Of a DNA stretch of 29,113 bases, positions 7,844 to 16,221 are shown in pieces. The translations under genes were made by a program, and so were the position numbers. The notes under the pieces were generated by a model. That model worked only from the letters and a program-made list of their open reading frames with translations. It did no database searches and had not been told where the DNA came from. Within the stretch, counting starts at the first letter, position 1. Every line of letters begins with the position of its first letter. The stretch covers positions 1-29,113 of the forward strand of contig NZ_JBELDZ010000030.1 of assembly GCF_042094015.1 (NCBI RefSeq), read 5' to 3'. This DNA comes from Aurantibacter sp042094015 (GTDB lineage: Bacteria > Bacteroidota > Bacteroidia > Flavobacteriales > Flavobacteriaceae).

Positions 7844-9919
7844 TTAATTAAAATCTTCATCTGTTACGCCTTCATTTATTTTCACTGAAGACATATTAAT
7901 AACTATACTTTGTGGTCCAGCTTTAATTGTATTTACAAAAGCAATTTTTACTCCATTTACATCCTGATAGTTTGAATATACAACTGTATTTGTAATACTT
8001 TGACCTTGCATTTCTGAAGCTGATTCTACTTTAGATAATAAACCAGTTTTTACATCGTAGTATCTAGATTCAGTTTCTTCGCCTTTAGTTACCTTTAATA
8101 AGTAATTGTCATTTCCATCTACACCAACAATACTTTCTAAAGTGGTGTTTTCTGGTGTAAACTCTAATTCAGGAAAAATAGAACGAGAAGCTTTTTTCTC
8201 AGCAATTTCATCGGCTGTAAGTTCGGTTCTTTGACCTTGCTGCATTTTATATCCAGCTGTTCCGTTCCACTTTTGAGCCATTAAAACTCCCATTCCCGCA
8301 GCAGACATTTCCATAGATTCTTTGTTTGGAACCATTGTTTTTAAGTTTGCTGTTAATGGGAAAGGAACTGCATCAATTTTTACGTTTGCATCCTTATTTA
8401 AAGTCTTTATTTCTTTGATTTTATCTTTTCCGCCAGAAGCTTTAAAGAAATTTTCTAAAACACTAGCAACTGTAACTCCTTCAGGAATAACTTTACTAAA
8501 AACTGGCTTTTCAACAGGATTAGCATATTCGTCAAAATACTTTACAGGAATTCCAGATTTTTCTAAGTTTGAAACAACTTCGCTTCCTTTTCCAACAATA
8601 ACAATTCTCCCATTATCAGCTAAAAAATATTTATTAGCTACTCTTAAAATATCTTCTGGAGTTACAGCATTAATTTTAGATAAGTACGTTTTGTAAAAAT
8701 CTTCTGGTAGGTTGTTTATTTTTGTGTTAAGTGCATAACTTGCAATTGTAGATGGTCTTTCTACCGCCATAACAAAACTTCCTGTGTATTTTGCTTTAGC
8801 ATCTTTTAAACGCTGTACATCTACTTTTTCTGTTCTAATGCGTTTAATTTCGCTCAACATTGCAACAACAGAACTATCTGTAACCATATTTCTTACAGAT
8901 GCAGTCGCTGAGAAGTTACCAACATATTTGTCTGTAGAAATATTTGAGTAAGAACCATAAGTATATGCTTTGTCTTCTCGAAGATTTAAAAACAAATAAC
9001 CTTCTCCACCACCACCAAGAATGTAATTAGCTAACAAGACAGCATGATAATCTGCATCCTTCATTTCTAAATTTACGTTATTGGTGAATTTAACGCTAGA
9101 TTGAACTGCATTTGGCATATCTACAAAGTTAATTTGTGTATATGGTAGATTAGGAGCAGAAGCAGTCATTGTTCTTGAAATATCTACACCTTCTTGCCAG
9201 TTATTAAATAATTCTTTCACTTGTTTTTTTACATCACCTACTTCAATATCACCTACAACAACTAGATAAGCATTATTAGGGTTGAAGTATTTTTGATAGT
9301 AAGATATAACGTTATTTAGAGTAATTTTACTTAAAGTTTCTTCAGTTACAAATTCTCCATATGGATGTTTTTTTCCATAAGATAATGCATCACTAACTCT
9401 TGAAGCTACAGCATCAATACTTTTTTTGTTAGATTTTATACCTTCAATAGCTTTGTCTTTTTCTTTCTGAAACTCTTCTTCAGTAAATAAAGGGTTTATT
9501 GCGGCATCGGCCATTAATTCTAATATTCTATTTGAATATTTTGTTAGTGAATTTGCTGAAGCACTACTAGATCCAAAATTAATTGAAGCACCTAAAAAAT
9601 CTACTTCTTCATTAAATTCATCTTTTGAAATAGTTGTTGTTCCGTTTCCTAGCATTGCGCTTAGAATTTGAGAAACACCTGCTTTTTCACCTTGTAGAAC
9701 AGGCATATTGTCTATTCTTAAAGAATAATTTACTCTTGGTAATTTATGATTTTCTACAACTAAAACTTTAAGTCCATTTTTAAGCTCGAATTCATAAGGC
9801 TTCTCTAGGCTAATTGTTGGAGCTGGACCTGCTTTAGGTTGCTGAGTTCTATCTATTTGTGCTGAGGCTGATAGTGTTAATAAAAACACACTAGCTATTG
9901 CTATAAATTTTAATTTCAT
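7844..9919 (-). CDS. M16 peptidase-family non-catalytic subunit with LolA-like C-terminal region
   Basis: The 691-residue exported protein has a signal peptide (1-20, ending ASAQ), two M16 modules (about 40-250 and 260-470), and a C-terminal region (about 480-691) that resembles outer-membrane lipoprotein-sorting/LolA-like domains ('YYDVKTGLLSKVES', 'YSNYQDVNGVKIAF'). In the first module the zinc motif HxxEH is lost: the aligned residues are Gln 84, Ser 87 and Ala 88 ('GVSQILSAML'). It is therefore probably the non-catalytic half of an M16B heterodimer, as with mitochondrial processing peptidase alpha and bacterial two-subunit M16 enzymes. The catalytic gene lies 12 bases upstream in the same operon. 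The C-terminal extension adds a possible hydrophobic or lipid-ligand binding fold. Confidence 0.9.
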   Translation of the reverse strand: MKLKFIAIASVFLLTLSASAQIDRTQQPKAGPAPTISLEKPYEFELKNGLKVLVVENHKLPRVNYSLRIDNMPVLQGEKAGVSQILSAMLGNGTTTISKDEFNEEVDFLGASINFGSSSASANSLTKYSNRILELMADAAINPLFTEEEFQKEKDKAIEGIKSNKKSIDAVASRVSDALSYGKKHPYGEFVTEETLSKITLNNVISYYQKYFNPNNAYLVVVGDIEVGDVKKQVKELFNNWQEGVDISRTMTASAPNLPYTQINFVDMPNAVQSSVKFTNNVNLEMKDADYHAVLLANYILGGGGEGYLFLNLREDKAYTYGSYSNISTDKYVGNFSATASVRNMVTDSSVVAMLSEIKRIRTEKVDVQRLKDAKAKYTGSFVMAVERPSTIASYALNTKINNLPEDFYKTYLSKINAVTPEDILRVANKYFLADNGRIVIVGKGSEVVSNLEKSGIPVKYFDEYANPVEKPVFSKVIPEGVTVASVLENFFKASGGKDKIKEIKTLNKDANVKIDAVPFPLTANLKTMVPNKESMEMSAAGMGVLMAQKWNGTAGYKMQQGQRTELTADEIAEKKASRSIFPELEFTPENTTLESIVGVDGNDNYLLKVTKGEETESRYYDVKTGLLSKVESASEMQGQSITNTVVYSNYQDVNGVKIAFVNTIKAGPQSIVINMSSVKINEGVTDEDFN

Positions 9920-9931
9920 CTTTTTATGTTT

Positions 9932-11254
9932 TTATTTTTTGTCTTCTGGTTGAGCTAAATACTCTAAAACAAGACGTTGATTAGGGTTTAAATACTTATT
10001 AGCAACATTTTTAATATCCTCACGAGTAATAGATCTAATAATGTCTATTTGTGTGTTAATTAAATTGGTGTTGTCATATAACATATAATTTCTAGCTAAA
10101 GAATTTGCAATTCCAGCAATGCTAGAGTTTGAATTTACAAATCTATTTTCAGCTTTATTTTGAAGTTTTTGATAGTCTCTTTCTGAGATTAATTCAGTTT
10201 GAACTTTTGCAATTTCTTCATCTATCTCCACTAATAGGCTCTCTAAAGTGTTTTCTCCTTGAGGTAAACCGTATAGTATGTAAGTTCCGTAATCTTCTTG
10301 ACTTTGATTAAAAGCACCAACTTGTAATGCCATTTTTTTCTCGTCAACTATTTTTTTGTATAATTTAGATGTTTTTCCTCCACTTAAATACGTAGATAGC
10401 ATATCTAGAACATAAGCATCTCTTTCTGTCATTGCAGCAGTTCTATATGCGGCAACTATAGCAGGTATTTGAATGTTTGAATCAAAAGCTTGTGCTTTTA
10501 TAGGTGTAGTTATTGGGTCTTCTTTTGGGAAGTCTCTTACTATAGCTTCTCCTTTAGGGATAGGTCCAAAATAATCTTGAATCATTTTTTTTGTAGTAGG
10601 AACATCAATGTCACCTGCAACAACTAAAACTGCATTATTTGGAACGTAAAACTTTTTGTTAAAAGCTTGAAATTCTTCTAAAGTTGCAGCATCTAAATGA
10701 GTCATTTTTCCAATCGTAGTTCCTTTATATGGATGTTTTTTGAAAATATTTAATTTAACATTCTCTATAAATTTTCCATAAGGCTGGTTGTCTACTCTTA
10801 ACCTTTTTTCTTCCTTAACAACTTCATTTTGTGTATCTACACCAATTTGGTTAATAACAGGATGTAATAAACGTTCAGATTCCATCCAAAGCCCTAGCTC
10901 AAGATTGTTAGATGGAAAAGTTTCATAATAATAGGTTCTGTCATCTGTAGTGTTGGCATTTACCTGTCCACCATTTGCAGCAACAATTTTCATCCATTCT
11001 CCTCTGCCAATATTTTCAGTTCCTTCAAATAAAAGATGCTCAAAAAAATGTGCAAAACCTGTTCTTTCAGGATTTTCATCTTTTGCGCCTACGTGGTACA
11101 TAATAGATGTTGTTACTACCGGGGCAGAATTATCTTTGTGTAAAATAACGTGCAAGCCGTTATTTAACTTGTACTCTTCAAATTTCACTTCCTGCGCATT
11201 GGTTACAGTAAGACCAAAAGCAAAAACTGATAAAGCAATTAATTGTTTTCTCAT
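9932..11254 (-). CDS. M16 family zinc metallopeptidase, catalytic subunit
   Basis: The 440-residue exported protein has a signal peptide (1-20, ending TNAQ) and an intact inverted zinc motif HxxEH at His 69, Glu 72 and His 73 ('GFAHFFEHLLFEGT'). The third ligand is Glu 148 or 149, about 75 residues on, in 'NEVVKEEKRLR'. The second M16 module (about 230-430) supplies the substrate-closing half. M16B peptidases degrade or process short unfolded peptides in a clamshell chamber; here it would act in the periplasm. The partner subunit starts 12 bases downstream. A TATCTTTG box at 11294-11301 lies about 40 bases upstream. Confidence 0.95.
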   Translation of the reverse strand: MRKQLIALSVFAFGLTVTNAQEVKFEEYKLNNGLHVILHKDNSAPVVTTSIMYHVGAKDENPERTGFAHFFEHLLFEGTENIGRGEWMKIVAANGGQVNANTTDDRTYYYETFPSNNLELGLWMESERLLHPVINQIGVDTQNEVVKEEKRLRVDNQPYGKFIENVKLNIFKKHPYKGTTIGKMTHLDAATLEEFQAFNKKFYVPNNAVLVVAGDIDVPTTKKMIQDYFGPIPKGEAIVRDFPKEDPITTPIKAQAFDSNIQIPAIVAAYRTAAMTERDAYVLDMLSTYLSGGKTSKLYKKIVDEKKMALQVGAFNQSQEDYGTYILYGLPQGENTLESLLVEIDEEIAKVQTELISERDYQKLQNKAENRFVNSNSSIAGIANSLARNYMLYDNTNLINTQIDIIRSITREDIKNVANKYLNPNQRLVLEYLAQPEDKK

Positions 11255-11293
11255 TATTTAGACTGGTTTATTTAATTAAACTTATTTGTCTAA

Positions 11294-11301
11294 CAAAGAT
11301 A
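11294..11301 (-). promoter_or_regulatory. TAnnTTTG -7 box for the M16 operon
   Basis: The minus strand reads TATCTTTG, a perfect Bacteroidetes -7 box, placing transcription start near 11287 and giving a leader of about 33 bases to the ATG at 11254. No well-spaced -33 TTTG is visible. Confidence 0.5.
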
Positions 11302-11468
11302 AGATTTGTTACAAATATTTAGTTTTAAATTTTAGTTAATATATCTGATTATTTATGGTTTCATATATTTTATGTTAAAAATAGTTTCGTTACAAGTATA
11401 AATCACTTGAATGATTTAACAAGAAAATGTATAAAAACATAAACAGAACTAGAGTTTTTTATAGTTGT

Positions 11469-11501
11469 TTTGTGTGTTTAATATAATTACATGTATATTT
11501 G
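11469..11501 (+). promoter_or_regulatory. Promoter of rplU-rpmA
   Basis: TTTG (11469-11472), a 21-base spacer, then TATATTTG (11494-11501): both halves of the Bacteroidetes -33/-7 consensus at near-ideal spacing. Transcription would start near 11507, giving a leader of about 35 bases. That is too short for a large structured ribosomal-protein leader. Confidence 0.7.
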
Positions 11502-11540
11502 CAAACATTTTTTAATCAAAATTAATAAAAACGTAACGCT

Positions 11541-12197
11541 ATGTACGCAATTGTAGAAATAGCAGGGCATCAATTTAAAGTTGAAAAAGACCAAAAAGTT
11601 TTTGTTAATCGTTTAGCAACAGAAGAAGGTAAATCAGTGTCTTTTGACAATGTACTTTTAGTTGCAGATGGTGACAAAATCACAGTAGGCGCCCCAGCTA
11701 TAGACGGAGCACAAGTAAGTGCTAAAGTCTCAAAACACCTTAAAGGTGACAAAGTTATTGTTTTCAAAAAGAAAAGACGTAAAGGTTACCGTGTAAAAAA
11801 CGGACATAGACAAGCCTTAACTGAGATTGTTATTGAAAACATTCTAACTTCTGGAGCAAAGCCAGCAAAAAAAGCTGTAAAAGCAACTCCAAAAAAAGAA
11901 ACTAAAGCTGCCGCTCCAAAAGCGAAGCCAGCTACTAAAAAAACATCTACGAAAGCAGATGATTTAAAAAAAGTAGAAGGTATTGGACCAAAAATTGCAT
12001 CAACTTTAGTTGAAGCAGGAATCTCAACTTTTGCTGAATTAGCAAAAACAGATGCTGCTAAAATTTCTGAAATCATTGCAGGAGTTCGTGGAAACCACGT
12101 AACTGACACATGGCCAGCACAAGCTAAATTAGCTGCTGATGGAAAGTGGGATGAATTAAAGAAATGGCAAGACGAATTAGATGGTGGTAAAGCTTAA
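11541..12197 (+). CDS. rplU: 50S ribosomal protein L21 fused to a helix-hairpin-helix domain
   Basis: Residues 1 to about 103 are a complete L21, which binds 23S rRNA in the large subunit ('MYAIVEIAGHQFKV', 'KKKRRKGYRVKNGHRQ'). An Ala/Lys/Pro/Thr-rich linker (about 105-138) follows, then an 80-residue domain with helix-hairpin-helix signature 'VEGIGPKIASTLVEAGI' (145-161) and 'AGVRGNHVTDTWPAQA'. At 218 residues it is about twice the usual L21 length. Similar L21-plus-extra-domain proteins are known in Flavobacteriia. The HhH part may bind nucleic acid, and its role on the ribosome is unknown. rpmA follows after 43 bases, as in most bacteria. A strong promoter lies at 11469-11501. Confidence 0.96.
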   Translation: MYAIVEIAGHQFKVEKDQKVFVNRLATEEGKSVSFDNVLLVADGDKITVGAPAIDGAQVSAKVSKHLKGDKVIVFKKKRRKGYRVKNGHRQALTEIVIENILTSGAKPAKKAVKATPKKETKAAAPKAKPATKKTSTKADDLKKVEGIGPKIASTLVEAGISTFAELAKTDAAKISEIIAGVRGNHVTDTWPAQAKLAADGKWDELKKWQDELDGGKA

Positions 12198-12240
12198 TTG
12201 CGATATTACTTAAGTATAACAAAATAAAACCTTTAAGACA

Positions 12241-12501
12241 ATGGCTCACAAAAAAGGAGTTGGTAGTTCGAAGAATGGTAGAGAATCAGAATCAAAACGT
12301 TTAGGTGTTAAGATTTTTGGTGGTCAAGCTGCTATTGCTGGAAACATTATCATAAGACAAAGAGGTAATACACATCATCCAGGTGAGAATGTATACCAAG
12401 GAAAAGATCATACTTTACATGCTAGAGTAGATGGTCTTGTTAAATTTACTAAGAAAAGAGATAATAGATCTTATGTATCTATTGAACCTTTCGAAGCATA
12501 A
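12241..12501 (+). CDS. rpmA: 50S ribosomal protein L27
   Basis: The 86-residue protein has the standard L27 length and sequence: 'MAHKKGVGSSKNGRESESKR' N-terminus, 'GGQAAIAGNIIIRQRG', 'TLHARVDGLVKF'. The N-terminal tail reaches the peptidyl-transferase centre. It starts directly with MAHKK and lacks the cleavable N-terminal extension found in Firmicutes. Co-transcribed with rplU and ended by the hairpin at 12514-12565. Confidence 0.98.
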   Translation: MAHKKGVGSSKNGRESESKRLGVKIFGGQAAIAGNIIIRQRGNTHHPGENVYQGKDHTLHARVDGLVKFTKKRDNRSYVSIEPFEA

Positions 12502-12513
12502 TTAATATGTTCC

Positions 12514-12565
12514 TTTAAAACAAAAAAGCCCTTTCATTTACTTGAAAGGGCTTTTTTGTTTTAAA
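12514..12565. terminator. Bidirectional terminator between rpmA and the saccharopine-dehydrogenase gene
   Basis: A 23-bp perfect stem (12514-12536 with 12543-12565), loop TTTACT, with an AAGCCCTTTCA/TGAAAGGGCTT core and T runs in both directions. It lies 12 bases after the rpmA stop and about 30 bases from the convergent gene's stop. Confidence 0.93.
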
Positions 12566-12596
12566 ATATTACTTTTAACTCATATAACGATTTAAG

Positions 12597-13961
12597 TTAA
12601 ATATTTAGGGAATTGTAACCTAAATATGGCACTTTTTTTTCTTTAAAATTAACACCATAATCTTCTAGTTCTTTTAAAATTGGTGTGTACACTTCTTTTG
12701 TTATTGGAATTTGAACCCCTGGCGTAGTGATTTTTTTATTTAAAATAGCCATTGCTGCTATAGCCACAGGTAGCCCTACAGTTTTTGCCATAGCTGTATA
12801 GGTTTGGTCTTCTCCAAGTGTAACCATAGTTGAATCAATCTGGTGTTTTTTCCCATCTAATTCATAACCAAATTTATGATACATTACTAACATATCTTTA
12901 TCATCTTCTTCAAGTGTCCAGCTATCTAAAAGTATTTTTTGCAACATTTGTGCTGGTGTGGCTTTTTCTAAGTTTATACGTTTTGTTGCACTAAATATAT
13001 CTAACTCTAAAAGTTTATTCCAAACAATATCATCTTGATCAATTTTTAATTGATATCTAAATTTAAGCTCTACAGAGTCTGTAGGACTGTATGGTAAAAA
13101 AGTATTTACAAAATCTCTATAAGACATATTTTCACTATCATCAATAGTATAGCTATCATCAGTCATTCCTAATTGAACAAACATATTCCAAGCTTTGCTA
13201 AACCCAACACGACGCATTGTTCCTCTATATAGTGTGTCTACATCGTCTAAATTATAAATACTTTGATATTTTAAAGAATCTCTGTTTGCATAGGCTTCAA
13301 AACGACCAAATCCATCAACATCTAAAAACTCTGTACGTCTGAACAAACGGTTATAAGGAATGTATTTATATTTTCCTTCTTGTAAAAATTTAGCAGCACT
13401 GCCCTGACCAGCAACAACTACATTTCTTGGGTTCCATGTGAATTTGTAATTCCATAGATTATTATCGCTTTCCGGAGCTACTAATCCTCCAGTAAAAGAT
13501 TCGAATAGTAATATGTTACCTCCTTTTTCTCTTATTTCATCAAGTACCTTCATTGCGCTCATATGATCTATTCCTGGATCTACACCAATTTCGTTCATAA
13601 AAACCAAATTGTTGGCTTTTGCATCATCATCTAATGCTTCCATTTCTGGACTTATATAAGATGCAGTTACCATGTGCTTTTTGTAAGTAATACAATCTTT
13701 TGCAACCTCTACATGGAAACGTGCAGGCAACATAGAAATAACAATGTCTGCCTTTTTAATTGCTGAAACCCTAGAAGTTTCATCAAACACATCTAAAGAA
13801 ATAGCTGTGGCATTTTTATGATTATCAATCATTTTTTTTGCTGAATTGATATCTAAGTCACCAATAGTAATATGAAGGTTCTCTGATTCCGATTTGTCTA
13901 AAAGATATTTTATTAAATAAGAGGTCGATTTTCCAGAACCAATAATTAATATATTTCGCAT
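12597..13961 (-). CDS. Saccharopine dehydrogenase family protein
   Basis: The 454-residue cytosolic protein has an N-terminal Rossmann domain with 'ILIIGSGKSTSYLI' (4-17), 'ADIVISMLPARFHVEVAKDC' and the 'MNEIGVDPGIDHM' stretch typical of glutamate-forming saccharopine dehydrogenases. A long catalytic middle domain with 'FTGGLVAPESDNN' follows, returning to the Rossmann fold near the C-terminus ('TAMAKTVGLPVAIAAMAIL'). The family makes or cleaves saccharopine in lysine metabolism. In Bacteroidetes lysine degradation through saccharopine is a plausible role, but no partner gene is adjacent and related enzymes have other amino-acid substrates. It is a single gene convergent to rpmA and divergent from the DUF423 gene. 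Confidence 0.88.
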   Translation of the reverse strand: MRNILIIGSGKSTSYLIKYLLDKSESENLHITIGDLDINSAKKMIDNHKNATAISLDVFDETSRVSAIKKADIVISMLPARFHVEVAKDCITYKKHMVTASYISPEMEALDDDAKANNLVFMNEIGVDPGIDHMSAMKVLDEIREKGGNILLFESFTGGLVAPESDNNLWNYKFTWNPRNVVVAGQGSAAKFLQEGKYKYIPYNRLFRRTEFLDVDGFGRFEAYANRDSLKYQSIYNLDDVDTLYRGTMRRVGFSKAWNMFVQLGMTDDSYTIDDSENMSYRDFVNTFLPYSPTDSVELKFRYQLKIDQDDIVWNKLLELDIFSATKRINLEKATPAQMLQKILLDSWTLEEDDKDMLVMYHKFGYELDGKKHQIDSTMVTLGEDQTYTAMAKTVGLPVAIAAMAILNKKITTPGVQIPITKEVYTPILKELEDYGVNFKEKKVPYLGYNSLNI

Positions 13962-13985
13962 AATGGTATAAGTTGTGTAAATTTG

Positions 13986-14022
13986 GTTACGAATGTAATA
14001 ATTTTACATTGGTATTTGTAAC
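13986..14022. repeat. Imperfect inverted repeat between divergent genes
   Basis: GTTAC...AATGTAA (13986-13998) mirrors TTACATT...GTAAC (14004-14022), with a larger gap inside the right arm. It sits in the 76-base spacer shared by the divergent saccharopine-dehydrogenase and DUF423 genes, where an operator could act on both. The symmetry is modest and may be chance in AT-rich DNA. Confidence 0.3.
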
Positions 14023-14037
14023 AGTTTTTATGAATTT

Positions 14038-14430
14038 ATGAACAAACGTATTCTAGTAACAGCAGTAATTTTTGGTTTGGTAAGTATTGTCCTAGGTGCT
14101 TTTGCAGCACATGGTTTAAAAAAGGAATTATCACCAGAATCATTAGAAAGTTTTAATACAGGTGTAAGATATCAAATGTATCATGCATTTCTCCTTTTAT
14201 TCTTAGGGGCTTTTAAAACTGTTTCAAGTAGATTTAAAAAAATAATTTTTCACCTCACAGTTTTAGGTGTCATTTGTTTTTCTTTTTCAATTTATTTGCT
14301 TTCAACATCAGTTATAACTGGAATTAACTTTAAATCTATTGGTTTTATAACACCAATAGGTGGTTTGTTATTAATATTAGCATGGAGTATGTTATTACTA
14401 GGCTTTATAAAAAATAAAAAGATTAAGTAG
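14038..14430 (+). CDS. DUF423 (YgdD-type) small membrane protein
   Basis: The 130-residue inner-membrane protein has four predicted transmembrane segments and the DUF423 family signature: 'GAFAAHGLKK' near residues 20-30, 'FNTGVRYQMYHAF' at about 40-52, and the C-terminal 'ITPIGGLLLILAWSMLL' segment. Function is unknown; the family is widespread in bacteria. It lies 65 bases upstream of pckA, which has its own promoter-like box, so co-transcription is uncertain. Confidence 0.92.
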   Translation: MNKRILVTAVIFGLVSIVLGAFAAHGLKKELSPESLESFNTGVRYQMYHAFLLLFLGAFKTVSSRFKKIIFHLTVLGVICFSFSIYLLSTSVITGINFKSIGFITPIGGLLLILAWSMLLLGFIKNKKIK

Positions 14431-14461
14431 CTAATAATTAAATAGTCTTTTATTTAATTAT

Positions 14462-14469
14462 TAGATTTG
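14462..14469 (+). promoter_or_regulatory. TAnnTTTG -7 box upstream of pckA
   Basis: TAGATTTG matches the Bacteroidetes -7 consensus 26 bases before the pckA ATG. No -33 TTTG is visible at the right spacing. Confidence 0.4.
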
Positions 14470-14495
14470 TAACTTATAAACAACATAACTAAATT

Positions 14496-16106
14496 ATGGT
14501 AAACCATACACCAAACACTAAGACGATTGCTTTAGAGCAATATGGAATTAAAAATGCAAAAGTACATTATCAGTTATCTTCGGATAATTTACATGATATT
14601 GTTCTTGATAAAAATCAAGGAAAAGAATCAAGTACTGGCGCAATTGCAATTAATACAGGCGAATTTACTGGTCGTTCTCCAATGGATCGTTTTATCGTAA
14701 AAGATAGCATTACCGAAGATAAAGTTTGGTGGGGAAATATTAATATTCCTTTCGATTCTGATAAATTTGAAGCACTTTACAAAAAAGTTACAGCTTATTT
14801 ATCTGAAAAAGAAGTATTTGTTAGAGATGCTTATGCTTGTGCAGACGAAGACTACAAATTAAATATTCGTGTTATAAACGAATTTGCTTGGAGTAATATG
14901 TTTGCTCATAATATGTTTTTACGTCCAACAACTTCAGAATTAGAAAACTTTTCTCCAGAATGGACAGTAGTAAATGCTCCAGGATTTATGGCAGATCCAG
15001 AAATAGATGGAACTCGTCAGCACAATTTTGCAATATTAGATTTTACAAGAAAAATTGCTTTAATTGGAGGAACTGGTTATACTGGTGAAATTAAAAAAGG
15101 AATTTTTTCTGCATTAAATTTTATATTACCGGTATTTAAAAATACATTACCAATGCATTGTAGTGCAAATGTTGGTAAAGATGGAGATACATCTATCTTT
15201 TTTGGATTATCAGGAACAGGAAAAACAACATTATCTGCAGATCCTAACCGTAAACTTATTGGAGACGATGAGCATGGTTGGACAAAAGAAAATACTGTTT
15301 TTAATTTTGAAGGCGGTTGTTATGCTAAAGTTATTGATTTAACAGCAGAAAAAGAGCCAGATATTTTTAAAGCAATCAAAAGAGGAGCAATTCTTGAAAA
15401 TGTAAAAATGAATGCTACTGGAGAAGTAGACTTCGAAGACACATCAATAACTCAAAACACGAGAGTTAGTTATCCAATTTATCATATAGATAATATACAG
15501 GAGTCATCTATAGGAAAGAATCCTAAAAACATTTTCTTTTTAACTGCTGATGCATTTGGTGTATTACCTCCAATTTCTAAATTAACTCCAGGTCAAGCTG
15601 CTTATCATTTTATTTCTGGATACACAGCTAAAGTTGCCGGAACAGAAGCAGGAATTACAGAGCCAGTAACTAGTTTTTCTGCCTGTTATGGTGCGCCATT
15701 TATGCCATTACATCCAACAAAATACGCTGAGATGTTAAGTGCTAAAATGAAAGAAGCAGGTGTAACAGTTTGGTTAGTAAACACAGGATGGACTGGTGGA
15801 CCTTATGGTATTGGTACCCGTATGAAATTAAAGTACACAAGGGCTATGATAACTGCAGCTATGGATGGTTCTCTAGAGGAAGCTAATAAAGATAATTACG
15901 ATACACATTCTGTTTTTAAAGTACAGCAGCCACGTACGTGTCCAAATGTGCCTTCAGAAGTATTAAGTCCAAGAGCAACTTGGAATAACGACGAAGGTTA
16001 CTATAAAACAGCTTATAAATTAGCTCAATCTTTTAAAGATAACTTTAAGCAATTTGAAGATAATGCTAATCCTGAAATATTAGCAGGATCACCAGTAACA
16101 AAATAA
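14496..16106 (+). CDS. pckA: Phosphoenolpyruvate carboxykinase (ATP)
   Basis: PckA converts oxaloacetate and ATP to phosphoenolpyruvate, CO2 and ADP, the entry step of gluconeogenesis. The 536-residue protein has the usual length of the ATP-dependent family and its motifs: 'GEFTGRSPMDRFIV' for substrate binding, 'FFGLSGTGKTTLSADPNR' (kinase-1a P-loop), 'IGDDEHGW' (kinase-2, metal-binding), 'NTGWTGGPYGIGTRM' and 'CPNVPSEVLSPR' near the C-terminus. The start is the first ATG after the promoter-like box. It is followed by a good intrinsic terminator. Confidence 0.98.
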   Translation: MVNHTPNTKTIALEQYGIKNAKVHYQLSSDNLHDIVLDKNQGKESSTGAIAINTGEFTGRSPMDRFIVKDSITEDKVWWGNINIPFDSDKFEALYKKVTAYLSEKEVFVRDAYACADEDYKLNIRVINEFAWSNMFAHNMFLRPTTSELENFSPEWTVVNAPGFMADPEIDGTRQHNFAILDFTRKIALIGGTGYTGEIKKGIFSALNFILPVFKNTLPMHCSANVGKDGDTSIFFGLSGTGKTTLSADPNRKLIGDDEHGWTKENTVFNFEGGCYAKVIDLTAEKEPDIFKAIKRGAILENVKMNATGEVDFEDTSITQNTRVSYPIYHIDNIQESSIGKNPKNIFFLTADAFGVLPPISKLTPGQAAYHFISGYTAKVAGTEAGITEPVTSFSACYGAPFMPLHPTKYAEMLSAKMKEAGVTVWLVNTGWTGGPYGIGTRMKLKYTRAMITAAMDGSLEEANKDNYDTHSVFKVQQPRTCPNVPSEVLSPRATWNNDEGYYKTAYKLAQSFKDNFKQFEDNANPEILAGSPVTK

Positions 16107-16124
16107 TTTACTTAATATAAAATT

Positions 16125-16160
16125 AAAAGCTGCTTTATAAAAATAGAGCAGCTTTTTTTG
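16125..16160 (+). terminator. Intrinsic terminator of pckA
   Basis: AAAAGCTGCT (16125-16134) pairs with AGCAGCTTTT (16147-16156), loop of 12, followed by TTT. It lies 18 bases after the pckA stop. Confidence 0.88.
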
Positions 16161-16207
16161 TTTTATAAATTGAATAGACTTTAGTAAAATAACTACTTTA
16201 GTTTCTA

Positions 16208-16215
16208 TATTTTTG
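16208..16215 (+). promoter_or_regulatory. -7 box abutting the LuxE-like gene start
   Basis: TATTTTTG fits TAnnTTTG and ends only 6 bases before the ATG at 16222. If it is used, transcription would begin at or within a few bases of the start codon, giving a leaderless or near-leaderless mRNA. No convincing -33 element is seen. Confidence 0.35.
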
Positions 16216-16221
16216 TACTTA

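Noticed and set aside
8322..8696. Plus-strand open frame of 124 codons inside the non-catalytic M16 gene
   Set aside because: It is antisense to a well-supported M16 protein and has no family resemblance or promoter; other antisense frames (for example 11786-12109, 25192-25404, 27994-28197) were dropped for the same reason.
11255..11540. Ribosomal-protein autoregulatory leader before rplU
   Set aside because: The promoter leaves only about 35 bases of leader, with no stable structure.
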